NCBI RefSeq assembly: GCF_014356525.2
Contig: NC_052505.1
Span: 48,033,770 to 48,097,769, forward strand
Source of the DNA: Nilaparvata lugens
Taxonomy: Eukaryota; Arthropoda; Insecta; Hemiptera; Delphacidae
Direction: 5' to 3'
DNA length: 64,000 nucleotides
The notes below the pieces were generated by a model. That model did not search any database, was not told the DNA's origin, and saw only the letters and a list, made by a program, of their open reading frames with translations. The position numbers were made by a program, and so were the translations under genes. This document shows, piece after piece, positions 1-14,800 of this stretch (positions are counted from its first letter, which is position 1; the number at the start of each line of letters is the position of its first letter).

Positions 1-690
1 ACCGTTAGACAGTTGTAGTCGAACCAACTTTTTATTTTGGCAAGATCTATTGTTGCACTGCAATAGGTCCTCTCCCAAGTGCCTCCAGTTGACACCAATA
101 CTGTGTCGTCCGCGAATAAGAACAGTTTTCCATTGATTTGTAACTTTGAACGATTATTTATATAAATAAGGAATAGTAATGGCCCAATGGTACTTCCTTG
201 GACCACACCATATTCAACAGGTTCTGTTCGCTAATTGTGCCATCAATGGAAACATACTGCTGTCGATTGTTGAAATAACTTTTAAACCATTTCAGTGAAT
301 CATCTTTTATTCCAATATTCTCGAGTTTGGTGATTAGTTTATCTCTATCAACCGAATCAAAGGCCTTGGCCAAGTCTAAAAATGTAATTGAAATTTTATT
401 TTTTATTTTTATGTTATTTGATATAAACCGGGTCAAGTCAAAAAGGACGTCGGAAGTATTCCTGGACTCTTGAAACCCATATTGGTTTTTAGAAATTAAA
501 TTATTCACGGAGAGGTACTTAGATAATTGTTTCTTGACACATTTTTCAATAATTTTGACATAGTTACGAGAAGAGAAATTGGTCTGAAGTTGGAGAATGA
601 TACTGGAAAGTGGATACTGATACTGGTGAGTGGAAATCTGTCTGAAAGCTGAGCGAGAGGCTAAAAAACTTTCCACTGGTGATAGTTTTC
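1..690 (-). pseudogene. Non-LTR retrotransposon reverse transcriptase fragment (jockey-like)
   Basis: The minus strand encodes reverse transcriptase blocks in order. A finger/palm stretch around 600-300 contains QYGF and the catalytic FLDLAKAFDSVDR. A GVVQGSTIGPLLFLIYIN block near 215-150 is followed by LFLFADDT near 130-105 and then the thumb start. At least two frameshifts (about 600 and 215) break it, and it is cut off by the window edge, so it is dead. The same family recurs at 46590-48209, which shares the IDLAKIK-WFD-NCLTV thumb motif. It probably sits in intron 3 of the CFAP57 gene, on the same strand as the gene. Confidence 0.85.
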
Positions 691-1058
691 AAAGTTTTTC
701 AATTTGTATACTATCAAGTTATCAAAAATATTTTCTCTGCAATTTTTACCGATTATTACTTTTTGAGACATGAGCGCCTTAAGTTTAAATTTTTCAAATA
801 GAAAAACTTTGAAAAATATTACCAGTGGATATTTAAGATATTTTGGATATCACCAATATTTGTTTTTTAGCCGCTAGCCTTAAAATGATATTACACCAAT
901 AATCAATATTAAATTCTACATTATTAACGTAATTATGATTTGTTATCATTGAAAATAATAACAAGTTCCCTTGATATAAAAGAAATATTAAAGAAGGGTA
1001 CAAGTGAATATTCATAATAATTCATGCTTGTAGAGGATAGAGGAGGGAAGTGACTAAC

Positions 1059-1324
1059 TCGTCTTTAACTTTGACGTCGATGATTGTCGCCTCCAGCGCC
1101 CGGTAGAGAGCGCGTAAGTCGCCGAATTCGACGAACACGAGGCGGCCATCTCGAGTGCCGGCCACCACGCGCTCGGGAGTGAGCCAGCAGACGGTGGAGA
1201 AGGGCATTGTGTCCGCCTTCTGGAATCCGTATTGCCGCCACACCATGTCGGACACCGCCAGCAGTCTGAAAATGCCCGGACCCACCAGCGAGACCACTGT
1301 GTTGTCGGTAAGATTAGGAGCCAC
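1059..1324 (-). CDS. CFAP57: CFAP57 exon 3
   Basis: The acceptor is CAG before GTGGCTCC; phase 0 gives Q|VAPNLTDNTVVSLVGPGIF. GC content is clearly higher than in the flanks. The 3' border is less certain: GTTAGT after ...KDE is the best donor, ending the exon at 1059. Confidence 0.8.
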
Positions 1325-4300
1325 CTGACGATCCAAGCAAAAACATTACTCTAATTGATTCACAGAACATTAAATTGTACATTTTACACAATCAACAGTA
1401 AACAATATAACATATATAAATAAGATTGCAATATAACAAAGCATCAAATAGTAAATTTTACACAATCTCCTGGTATGTTACGAGCATACAAGGTATGTTA
1501 TTCCCTTCAGTTACGAGAATATTATGTTCAAAGTTGAATTGAATTGAAAATTTCTTTATTCATCAAAATGCACAAAATACATCTGAACAGTGTCAAATTA
1601 CAACAAGAATTTAATATCGTCACAAAATCATCCTTTACACATACAGAAGTCAACAATTTTGATAAAAAACAAGATTCTAAAATCGTACAGTCAAATTGAC
1701 ATACTCCTGCAAAGAGTATAGGGATAGTCCCACCAAATATTCCTTTAATTTTTTGTGAAGGTATTCAACCTCCTCTATTTCTTCAACTCTCTAGGAAGTA
1801 TATTGAAAAATTTTCTCCCCATAAAAAGTTATTTTCTCTTAAAGAAATCCAATCTATGCCTCTCCTCGATCCTTCCAAATCTGGTGTTGTAGCCATGTGT
1901 TTCGTTTCTTGATCCTGATGACGAGTATTTTTTAAAGTACATGAATACGTCAAAAATATATTGCTCATAGATTGTTAAGATTCCAAACTGTGGAAAAACA
2001 AGTTTTACAGAGTCTAATCTTTTTAACTTCATTATTATTCTGAGAGCTCTTTTTTGTCGTGATCTTATCAAGGTTACTCTTGGTTGTACTTCCATAGATA
2101 GCAAGTCCGTATGTCAGATGAGAATGTATTAATGAGTGGTACAGGGAAATCTGTATACTGCAGATATCTAGTATCAGATAACTGATACCAGTTGCAGTTT
2201 TCTGTAGTGGTAAGGGGAAAAGAAAAGTGCACACACGCTCTGTTTCTCAAACAATCTATTTTTCACTAACCAACTAGGCATTTGGCATACTCACTATCAA
2301 ACCTATTCTCGTGAATGGACTACTTTTAATAAGTGAATTGTTTATGGAATAATAGGAATCCAATCACATGGCCAAGTATTATTACACTACTTTGAGAATA
2401 TTCTAAATTCCTAGTTCATATATATTTTGGACTCAAAATTCGATAAAACTTATGAAGTTACAGACATAACCTATTTTTGGACTACTTCTATCAAAATTAG
2501 GAAAAGCAACAGTTTTGGACTTCAAGCCTGTTATTTCCATCCCAATCATTCAAAATTAGTTAGGAATTATATTGTATCTATTGATGTATAATGAATAAAT
2601 AAATATGAGGATGAATGTGATTCATATAGGTTTCATATTTTATAATATTACTAAGAACAAGCTAAGAAATTGAGTTAATAGTCAGGTGTAGTGAATATAA
2701 AGAATTATTGTAAAATAGTGCTGGACTCCACAATTCATCACTTTTATATGAGAGCCGAGAGAGGATTTTTATTCACCAACTAAGCAGCAATATTGAATGA
2801 GTGAGTGAAGAAAGTTATTTTTTTTGTCTAGGCCTAACAGAAAATTATTTACTGAGGATATATTTTTTTCGATCCAACTTAATTGATTTTCCTGGGAAAA
2901 TAATTTTCTTTCATATTATAAAGTTTCATTTTCCAACATTGCATTTCAGTGCAAATGGATAACAATCCATCATCAATAAACATAATTTTTTATATAAAAT
3001 CTTAGAATATGGAATATGGGTATATTTTTAAATTTGGATTACCTATTTAAATAAAAAAATTGATTCTTCAGTTCTAATTTACCTGAACTATGGCTCCTGT
3101 ATTAGCTGGTGGACTATTTGCTTTAGTTGATGTCTCAATTTTACCCTTTTCCCATAAAAAGAAAAGCATCATCCAGTCAGGACTAGCTGTAATAGCTACC
3201 ACATACTTATTGTCTGATGTGAACGCCACAGAGGCAAACTTTCGAACGGTTGTTTCATACGGTATATTCAAAACCTTTTTCCTCTTCAAGGTTTGAAGAT
3301 CATAGAGAAGAATGCTTGGCTTATCACCTTCCTGAACAACAGCAACCACATTCCTGTAGAAACAAATTCATTTGAAGAATATTGCCAAGCTAAAAATATT
3401 CATTATTGTTTTACATTTGAATAAAATATGTGAACCTGATAACATGTGAATAATATGTGAATAGATAAGAATATTACCTCAATTTAGAAACATTATACAC
3501 TATAATGTGAATGAGACAAGTTGAGATTTGGACAAAATATCCCCGTTGCCAAATTGTGCGCAATCGTGATCTTCTCATGCATGCTCATATGATTGATTCA
3601 ATTTTATAACACAGTCACTGCAGAGTTGTCTCAATGAATGTATAGTCTAGTCACTCATAGGGCTTGATCCTAGAACCTTCTTGAAATATAGCTCAAGAGA
3701 AACGTTTCTTTGATGGGGTAACTTCTATTCAACATTATTTTTTGGCCATTTTCCTGATGGTTTAGAATTCAAAAAGTATCAATCCTTGAACAGCAATTGC
3801 TGTTGGAATTCCGTAAAGAGTAAAAATCAATCTACTTGAGGTCAAGATGGGAAGATCCTTCAGAATTCAAAAAGCACTGAATTAACTTTTCACTTCGTGA
3901 GAAGAGAGGTACATTCACAAACTCAATCTGAAACGCCCTCTTAGAACCTTTTTTATTCTGTTTACAGAATTGCCCATATCCTCTATAAAGACCCATATCC
4001 TCTTAAGGGTCTTTATTAGTGCATTAACAGGGAAACTGGGAAGGTACTGTGGGACTTAGCCAGTATGGTCCAAGGCAGAACAATATCAATATACATCAGG
4101 TAATATGGTTGTGGATCCAACCTCTTTATATTGGAAAGTAAGCCAATTACTTCTCAACAGTAGCAAGGAGCTACATAGGTATTGACTGTAGACTGTTATG
4201 TTGAGTTTTATGAAGATAGGTGCACATTGATCCAACCGATGCGAATAAGTTATGTTGTGGAGAACATTTTTCAGAGAGTAGGATCATTCTGCATGACTAC

Positions 4301-7300
4301 CAACAAGCAGTACAATACCATAGCTGATATTGCTGTGGAAGAGGCCATGATATGCCGTGACTTGGTAACTAGTGAATAGAGAGCACAAGAGATATGACTT
4401 CATAACTAGTGCATTGAGTATATAAAACTCTTGACAGTCTGTTAGATATGATGTTAATGTGATGCTCTCATGTCTGGGTGATAATCATCATGAAACGCAG
4501 CAACTAAAGAGAAAGAAGACACTGTGATCTCCAGAAGTTAGTGGATTCCACTTCATGGTGCAGGGCACAATTATGACATTCTGACATTTAATGACAGTTT
4601 GTTCTGTCTGATCCAGGCACTAGCTACCTCCAACAGTTGAGCAGACGTTTGGATTATTGTATCTGCATCAACTTCCTCAGTAATAAGGGTGCTGTCATCC
4701 ACAAAAAAGAGAGCACTTTCATTCAGCCTGAGGTCATTGATGAATATCAAGAAGAACAGTTGTCCAAGGATGGAACCTCGACAGGACACATTCAGAGCCT
4801 CCAGCTCATCACCACCAATTGATATTTCAACCCTACAAAAATCCAGGTAATCTTCTTCCTCTTCTTATTGTATGGAGCTTTAAGCGCATTCTTATTGTAA
4901 GCCCATGGTGAGCCTTAGACTCCGGAACTACCAGCCTCCATGCATCTACATCCCCTCACTCCCAAATTCCTCACATCATTCAACTCAGGACTCAGAGAGC
5001 AGCTTGGTCTACCAGCCAGTCAAGATTCTATACAAGTTGCCTGTTTCGTACAAGTCTACTTGAGGCAATCCTGAGAAGACTAAGGACATTCATACAGGAG
5101 AATCCCTGTTTCTGCTTTTTGAGAATGATCTTTCTACTTCAGTGCAGGCAGGGGAGATTTTGATGTTCGCGGACGATGTGTGTCACCTCTTGATAGACAA
5201 AAATGGTTCAATAAAAAAACGCAACAAGGCCTAAATTATATGAAAGTATAGTGCACCAAAAATGAGCTAGTTTAAACCAAAAGAAAATATGTGTGCTAAA
5301 ATTCTACAACGTTGAAAAACGTAACTTTAGCTCACTATTGAGCTTTGACAATCAATATCTGCCACGGAGCCAAAATGTTACAAATTATTGGGAGTAAATA
5401 TTGCTGAAAATCTGTAATGGGAGGAGAACGTCGATAATGTTGTGATGAGACTAAATGAAGTATGAGGCCTAGCACGTATAATTTAAAGTGTATTCTGGAT
5501 GCTTCCACAGTATCAGAAAGGCAGAAGTGTACAGAGGCAGGAAGAGTATTCTTATTGCAAAAGAGAATCATGCAAATTATAAGTGGAATTAAGTGGTGCA
5601 CACTACATTGGAAATTGTAGACCAATATTCAAGAAGTTGACTGCTACTTGCAACCTGGAGTCGGCGATTACCGCACTGAAATATCTTGGATATTACTATG
5701 TAAAAAATAGATTATATATACAGAGTGAGTCATATGTATAGGACTTCAATAAGTTAAAGACTGTTGTAGATATAATACTGTAACTTTCAGGATGAGTTTG
5801 TGCCGAGCACTATTTTTAATTTAGGCATTTTCCCAAGTTATAATAGTAAATTTAATACGCAATAGACTAGAGCCATTATTGTAAGTGAGTTAGCGAAATA
5901 AATTATTTTCTCTCTCTATTATGAACGGCCATGACTTCGAGTTTCCCAGGATAGATATTTAAAAATTGTGGCTACGAGTCGTCGAGGAATGTAGATTATG
6001 GAATTATCTCTAAAACTTAGCCTTCCTGTCGCGACATAGAGTGCGATAAGTTGGAAAACAGCAAGTATTACAATAATTATAACAAACTACCGATTTTGCG
6101 GTTACTATTTGGTCCTAAGGCTCTAGAAGCCACGCGACGATTGGTCAAATTGAATCCCTTTGCCCAATAGGAGACCTGTTTCTAAATACAGTAGTGGGGC
6201 GATTCCCCAGCCGAAAGACCAGATTACGTTTCAGGGGACACTTTGCTAGGAGCACTACGAGAGTAAAGATGTAGTCATTATGTTTCGCCCTTTTTGGGCA
6301 AGTCTATAAGTTTATATCATTAGTTAATGTAGGAGCTAGTTTTATTTTTATTAAAGTTTAAATTTTCTAGTAGTGCCATGTCCTGAAAAGTTTAATTGTG
6401 TTTCTTCATCATGTACGAATAATTGTTTCTTCAAATAACCGCTAAGGTACGTAAAATAAGGTTAAAATATAATTTAGGGAATTTAATTGATTGAAACTTC
6501 CATAAGAGTAATGTATTAACAAAGCCTGTTATTTTTCAAGTTAATAATATTGATTGAGAATAATCCTTTTGATTTTATTAGTGATGGAAGATAATTATAA
6601 TTTTTTTTCTAAATAAGTATAGAAAGTTTTCAGTTACGTTACATTTGAGTTATTGTTTCTGGAGATATATTATTGTAGAGTATTGCTGAAAGTCAGGAAG
6701 ATAGCCTTTAAATTGGAATGAAATTTTTAAGATTATGTTCATATTGAGATTAAGACTTGCTAAAGTCTTATATTTTTTCTAGCTGTGTTTTCTTATGGCG
6801 TTAAGGCTTTTAACTGAAAGCTAATTTATTAAATTATACCAGAACTTTTGAATTATCTGTGAAGGAAGATCCATTAATTCTGATACAAAGAATCAGTACC
6901 TAGTTTAAAGATAAAAATCTATATAAAATGAGGATTCAAATAGAATGAAAGAATTTAAATAATCTGTAATCAATAGATAACTCAAGTTTTAGCTTTTAAT
7001 GAATTGTAGGAAGAGTTAGAAATTAATGCTGTAATACATTTATTTACAGCGGTTCATGTGTGACCCCAAACCAACTTCATGTTTCACCCCTTCAAAATCC
7101 AGCTTTAAGACACAACTTCATACCATCATGGACTCCACGAGCAAGGCCTGTCGTGAGAGGTCCCGAGGATGATACCTGACCAGAATTGACCGTTTCGTAA
7201 GGCCGTTTCGGGAGACGGAGGTTCCGCATCGCAAGATGACTTCCAGACATAATCAACTCAATTCTTAGAAGAAGACGCCGAAATAACAAAATAACATCGA

Positions 7301-8186
7301 AAGGAAACACGACGGAAACCATCAACAAAGTGCAGTGTAGTGAAACAAAGGGTCATACAAAAATGACAATCAAAGTGCGGGTTTGAAATTGGTGTATGGG
7401 GTTATCGACGAAATTTGGGTTCTTTGGGTTTTTCTGTTTTGAGTTTTGTTCTGAAATCAATATTTGCAACTGATATTATTTGGTTTGGTGACGTATTAAT
7501 ATCTAACGTAAGGATAGTAATGCGCCCCCAGATCAGAGGATAAAGGTACGGTAATGTAACGTGTTAAATTTAATATGATTCTTATTCTCTTTCGTGTCAG
7601 TATTGTTGATATTTTGTTTGTTTTAAAATATTGTAGTGTTAAAATAGTGAACGGCGATTAAATCAGGCATGGCAGAAACTTATTGTAGTTTTCCTGACTC
7701 TAACCCGTTCACCTGCATGAATTGAAATAGTATAGACTCAGATTCATTTTCTAGATGTTGCGGCCTATTTTAAAATTCTAAAAATTTTCTTCAAAATTAT
7801 TTTATTACCTTCACAAAGGTTAGGCACAAGTTATTGGTCGAATACTCCGCCTTTTGACGTACAACTGAATTTCAACCCCTCATAAAGGGGTGACTTAGGA
7901 GTTGTAACTCGAATATTTTAAATGTAAACACCCATTGTATGGTGCATCATTTAAAATTCCTTTATAAAACAAGAAATATGACATAAATAAAAATGTTCTA
8001 TCATAAATCAGTATCCAAAGTGGCAGCTGATTGAAGTTCTAGTTTTTAAAGAAATGAGGGGTTGTAGCTCAAATATTTCAAATGTGAACAACCATTGTGT
8101 GGTACATAATTTCAAAGGTTTTTTCTAAACAAGAAAGATGACTGACATAAATAAAAATGTTCTATGTTTAATAGAAAAACATAGGC

Positions 8187-8260
<74 letters not shown>

Positions 8261-11200
8261 GAGTTTTGTATAATACAAATGTAATATTAGAGATTATTTT
8301 TTAAAGGTTGCGTTTGTCTATTATAGACTTATTTTACATCTTTCTCTTCAAAATAAAATTTTCTATAAGTTTTGTGAGAAAATATTTTGTGTTTATTGTA
8401 CATTTAACATAGTACATCTGCTTCAAACCTTGAAGGAACTTTTTTCGGGACCAAGTTTCGCGTATTTCGTCACATATCTTAAAAACTACAGTAGCTACAG
8501 GTCTGGAAACGGTTTTATTATATTTTTTAGTTCATTTTACATTATATACGCTAAATTGTACATCTCAATTAACAGCCAACAAATACCCGTAGGGCTTCGT
8601 TTCATCATGGGAACTGAAATGCAGACGAAGTCTTTCAGCCTGTATAACTTGGTAACTATAAGCATTTTCGGACCTATGTTAATCAGAACTTTTTTTCTTC
8701 TTTTTATTTGAGGAATCACACTCTGACTTATGGGCACCTTTTTTCAGAACACTCTTTATAGTATATTTTATACCTAGTCTATACCGCTAAAGCATAAATA
8801 CTTGATACTTGAGGTCCTTGCCCAGGACTGGGGTTTCCAGATCGGCAGTGTCATTTCAGAAGAAATAATAACCACAAAATGGTTATTCGTGTAGTGGAAG
8901 AGCAGCCACCCCAAAAAGAGGTACCTCATCCCACTTCTGTAGGGAATACAGAGGCCTATCTAGCAGCCCATTTCTTACTGCAGCACAGAACTCCACAAAG
9001 TGGGTTTTCGAAGTGGCCTTGGCACAAGAGAAGCATTGTTTGGAGTAAGTGTATTGATGCAAAGATGCCTGGATGTAAATATGGATATTTATATGTGTTT
9101 TATTGATTATGAAAAAGCCTTTGATAAGGTACGGCATGACAAACTGTATGAAATTCTCAAAGGTAAAAATATTGACAGTAGAGATATAAACATAGTTACC
9201 AATTTATACTGGAATCAAACAGCAAAGATCAAAGTTGAGAATGAGATGACTGGGGAGATGAAGATTTGTCGTGGTGTTCGTCAGGGATGTGTCTGTCCTT
9301 TCACCACTCTTGTTTAATGTCTACAGTGAAGCCATTTGTCAAGGAGCTTTAATGGAGCAAAATGTTGGTCTTTCCATAAATGGAGTAACTATTAATAATT
9401 TACGCTATGCAGATGACACACTTCTGATAGCGGGAAGTGATAATGAGTTGCAGCAATTACTAGAAAATGTGAATAACTACAGCAATAACTATGGGTTGAA
9501 GCTAAATCTTAAGAAAACCAAGTGCATGATCGTCTCGAAAAAGCAGAGAGTGCCAATTAATATTGTAGTGGACAATACACCTATTGAGAGAGTCACATCA
9601 TATAAGTATCTTGGAGCATGGATTACTGAAGTGAACGATCAGACCAGGGACATCAAAGGACGAGTGGAAATAGCACGACAGGTGTTCATAAAAATGAAAA
9701 GATTTCTGTGTAGCCGAGATATTAAACTCGAACTTAAAATACGCATGATGCGTTGTTATGTGTTTTCTACATTGCTGTACGGCATGGAAGCATGGACTTT
9801 GAAAAATTCAAACCTCAAAAGACATCGAGGCATTTGAAATGTGGTGCTATAGAAGGATGTGGAGAATACCATGGACAAGAAAAGTGACAAATAGGGATAT
9901 AATGTTAATGATGGCAAAGGAATGTGAAGTTGTTGCAACTATAAAGAGAAGAAAATTGCAATATTTGGGCCATGTAATGAGGGGTGAAAAGTATGAGCTG
10001 TTGAGACTTATATTGCAAGGAAGGATCATGGGAAAGAGGAGTGTGGGAAGAAGAAGGATATCCTGGCTGCGTAATTTAAGAGAATGGTATGGCTGCAACT
10101 CAAGGGAACTATTCAAGGCTGCAATCAATGAAGTGAAAATTGCCGTGATGATTTCCAACCTCCGATAGGAGAAGGAACCAGAAGAAGAAGAAGGTGAAAC
10201 CGCTGTCTTATGCAGATGATGAAGTAGAACAGCTAGGTTCTTTTCACTTGCCAGTCTATCTGTAAACCAAGGCCTATTTCTGTCAGGTTGAGCATCTTTT
10301 CCTTGATTAGCTGATGCTTTCTTCAATTTCTTTAGGAACACAGAGTTGAATAAATCCACATATCCTGCCAGTAACATATCCAACTTGAATTCTTTCTTTG
10401 TAAGACTGAAGACGGCTAGCCAGTTTACATCCTCAAGTTTCCTACAAAGTAGTGGTAAATTCTCTTCCCTCACTGTTCTGACATAGCAAGTGTAGTTTAC
10501 TACACTACATGCGGCTTGTGTTGAGGGGGCAGCTGCCCTATGGATATCCACCTGTAGAATAACTGCACTGTGATCTGATACCATAGGATCAACCACACGT
10601 GTTGAGTTTCCCCATGAGTCCAAGTCCGTAATGAAACTATCCAGGCAAGCCTCACCTCTTGTAGGGGATACGTTTCCCACAAACATGTAATGACCGCGCA
10701 GTAGATTGACTAGGATGTCTCTTTCCTTAGAGGGTGTTTCCAAGTGTATGTTGAAGTCACCTCCGATGATTATATTGTGGTTTTTTCTGCATGTTGCAAA
10801 TGATAGGAATTCATCCAGGAGCAATATGAACCTATCAAAATCTCCATTAGGTGAACGGTACATGGATACAGCCATGATAGGTTAATCCTGCAATTCCACC
10901 ACTGCAAGTTTCATAGTGAGTTCATCAGAGAATTTTGAAACATCAACTACCCGGTATTTAATATTTCTGTTCATATATATAGCAGCACCTCAATTTTTAT
11001 GAATGCTTCTACTGTAAATGATGGAGAGCTCAATATTCCTATATTTTCGTAGAAAGCTGCTTCTTCATCTCTCAACCAATGCTCTGTAATACACAGAATG
11101 TCCGGCTTTGCTGAGTCCAAAAGGGTACTGTCAAATCAAGTTTAGTTCTAAGACACTGAACATTTAATGCAATAATTTTAATTTTCCTTTTGTGTTCTGT

Positions 11201-11781
11201 TCCAAGTTTGGTTGGTGGAGCTACTTCAGCACCCCCCCCCTGACTTTTCCTGAATAAAAAACGTTTAAGCGTAATGAAATAACATATATATGAACAGAAT
11301 TCGGTCTAGACATGGGAGATGCAATGCATAATTTTTCAAATGGGGACTTGCAGACTCCCCACAATGTGACTGTGGGGCGATGGAGCAGACAGTGCACCAC
11401 GTCATATTTGAATATGAGAGACGTGCCTACCTGGGTGAGGCTAACAACACTGTAGCCAGTCCCCATGAAATTCAGTACATTTCAACCCTCAACGTGCTCT
11501 TATAGTGTAATTTTTTTTAAATTATAACAAAACTGCCATACGCTAAATAGCATATATACAGTATTTGTATTAATTTGATGATAACCTCGACACATATAAT
11601 TTAGGGGAAGCTGGGGTAATAAGAGAAAAAAATCATAAAAAAATAAATAAAAGCCATAAAAATTTAAAAAAAAATAGTTTTTAGTAGTTTGAACATTGGA
11701 TTATTAAATAAAGTTGCCAATCTTCATGTTAAGTCATCACCATATTGCTTATCATATTGCTTGTTCGGTAAGCCTCTCATA

Positions 11782-11861
<80 letters not shown>

Positions 11862-14800
11862 ATATATACTTTTATCAGTAAAGAGTTGTTAAAAAAATTG
11901 ATGCTAATTTTTTTTTGTTTCCAGGATTATAAAGAAGATAAGAAAGGAGTCATCAGCTGGGTTAATTTATTTGAAAAATAATTATTACCAATTCTCTTAT
12001 TACCCCACAGTGTTTATGACGGTGGGGTAATAAGAGAATATGCTGATGAACTCATTTCATACGTGTTTTTTTATTTTACAGGTTTCTGCTCTGTTCGGTT
12101 GATTTTTCATAGTTAAAAGTTATAAAAGTACATGTTGAAGAACATTTATCTAGTGAAAGTTATTAAATTTTTTCATAAAAATGCCAATAAATTATGTACC
12201 AAAAGGAAAACCGAGGGTAACCTACAGCAGTGAAGCTATGCAAAAGGCCCTAACAGCAGTGAAAAATCAAGGACTAACACTTTTAAACTGGCTTCTCAAA
12301 CGTATGGAGTTCCACTTTCCACTCTGGGAAAACATTCTAAAGAGGAGGGAATAATAAATATAAAAGGAGGTAGGAAAACCGCCCTGTCCGCTGAGGATGA
12401 AGCAGCCATAGCTACTTACCTGCAGACATTAAGCTCCTGTGGCGAAGGTCTAACAAGATCTGAAGTATTAAAACTTGTCAGTGAGTATGTAAGGACTAAT
12501 AACATTGGACAATCTTACTGGAAGAATAGTAGTCCAGGAAATGATTGGTTCAACAATTTTCTGAAAAGACATCCCCATCTATCAATTAGAAAAGGTGAAC
12601 TATTACCTGCCCATCGCCAAAAAGGAGCAGATCCATTTACAGTTCACAAGTTTTATGAAGATTGGGAAAACATCCTAAAAGAAGCTGATATTGACCCAGA
12701 GAAAGATTCACACTTAATTTATAATTGTGATGAAACTGGTTTTAACCATGACTTAAAAGAAATAAAAGTGGTTGCAGGAAAAGCGACAAAAAGAATTTCA
12801 AAAAACATACCAGGATCAGGAAAAAATACAACTGTTCTTGCTTGTGGATCTGCTGGTGGAAAAAACTACCACCTCTTATTGTTTTTTTCAGGCAAATATG
12901 TCTGGAGCTCCTGGATCCCCAAAACAGATGCCTACCCAGGAACATGTTACACAGCCCAAAAGAAAGGCTGGATGGAGGGAGGTATTTTTGAACACAGGTT
13001 CAAAAACGTTTTTTTGAAGGAAATACCAGCAGAAGACATCAGAGGCAATAAGAAAGTTATTTTGTTGTATGATGGTGCAGCATTTCATACAAGCCTGGAG
13101 TTAGCAAAAACCGCTGTGAAGAATAATGTTGTATTAGTCCGGTTGCCTCCAAATTTAACACATTTCATGCAACCTTTGGATAAGACAGTTTTCAAGCCAA
13201 TCAAAAATTATTGGAACCAGTTAATGATAGAGTACAGCAGAGAACATGCTGGAATACCATTACCAAATGAAGAGTTTGCTAAAAAACTTGCTGTTGTTTG
13301 GGAGGAATCGTTCAAGCCAAAAAACTTGCGCTCCGGATTCGAATCTACTGGCCTTCTACCAGTCAATCCAGAAAAGTTCCCTACAACAGCTTATGATCAG
13401 ATTAAGTTGAAGAGGTTCGTTGAATACAAGAAGAATAATGAAAAAATACAAGCGACCACAGATGAAAGATGTAGCACAGTAATCTCAGGATCTCAGATTG
13501 ATACAGAACTACCTACGACAACTCCCGAGCCACAGCCAGGTCCGTCTACATCAAAAACGACCAATGTGCCTGATTTCATCCACAAACCTGTAGGCCTACT
13601 AGATTATGTACCAGAAAAACCAGCCGATAAAAAACAAAAAAACACCTAAAAAAACAATAGGCCTAACTAAAAACATGCCTACACCAAGTAAAAGAACACC
13701 ATCTAAAGTATCCCCTTTTGAAATGTTCATGAGAGAAGAGCTGAGTGAAACTAAGGACACAACCAATCAAAAGAAAAAGATTGACATTTGATGTAGGATC
13801 AATAATAACATCCGATGAAGCTATCAAGTAAATGGAAGAACAACAACAAGATCAATTGGAAACTGAAATGCGGAAGAGTAAAGGAGGAATAAGAACTAAA
13901 AGTGAAAAGCTATTGCCCAAAAAAGGAGTGCCCGTGATCGAAAATAAGAAGAAGTTGAAAACTATAGTTACGAGCTCAGATTCCGAACAAGAATGTAGCG
14001 AAATAGAGCTGAAAGACAGTTCATCTGAATGGAATGAATTTACTTCTGAAGAAAGTGACAATGAAAATGCCCAGAGTGAAAAGGTCAGTCTTTTACTTGA
14101 AAAGTATTACACAGTGTATTATGACGAAACATGGTACTTGGCAAAGCTAGTGGACTTTCATGATGAAGATTCCTCAAAATTGAAATTTTTGAAGAAAAAT
14201 CTGGAGCAGTTTTACTGACCACCTCAAGGCAGGGAAGAAACCGAAATTGTGAAGAATCATTTTATTTTTCATGGACCAGTTAAACTTCTTGGATCAGGAC
14301 CCTTTTACTAAAAGACACGAAATCAATTTAATTGATAAAAAATACAAAACCATGAAGAATAAAGTGAAAGCCTAAATTAATGATTAGTCCAAAACTGTAA
14401 ATAGGTTAAGTTATTTAAAGACATTTTGTTTCTATAAGAATATTCAAGTTTAAAATTGGTTTCGTTTTGAGTTTTGATCCTTCACGCGTTAAAAAAAAGT
14501 TGAAAAACATTAAACAAATTATTAAATAATATTTTTATAAACTATCAACAGTTACAGTGTTAGTAGAGTGGATATATGTAGCTAAGAAACATTAAAAAAC
14601 TTTTATTATGTGAGAATAAGTGGTAAGTGGTTCTTAGGTTGAACTTTTAAAGACTGAAAAAGTGCCCAACTTGCTTTAAAACCAACTAATAAAAAAAAGG
14701 TGAGTTGAGCTACTATATTTTTTTTACCACGATTGGTTTTCATTGATGTCTTAAGATGACAAAAACTGAAATTGGGGTGTTCTAGCTTATTTACAATTTA

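Noticed and set aside
7092..7328. 78-codon minus-strand frame in a GC-richer patch
   Set aside because: No family motif, start context or splice support.
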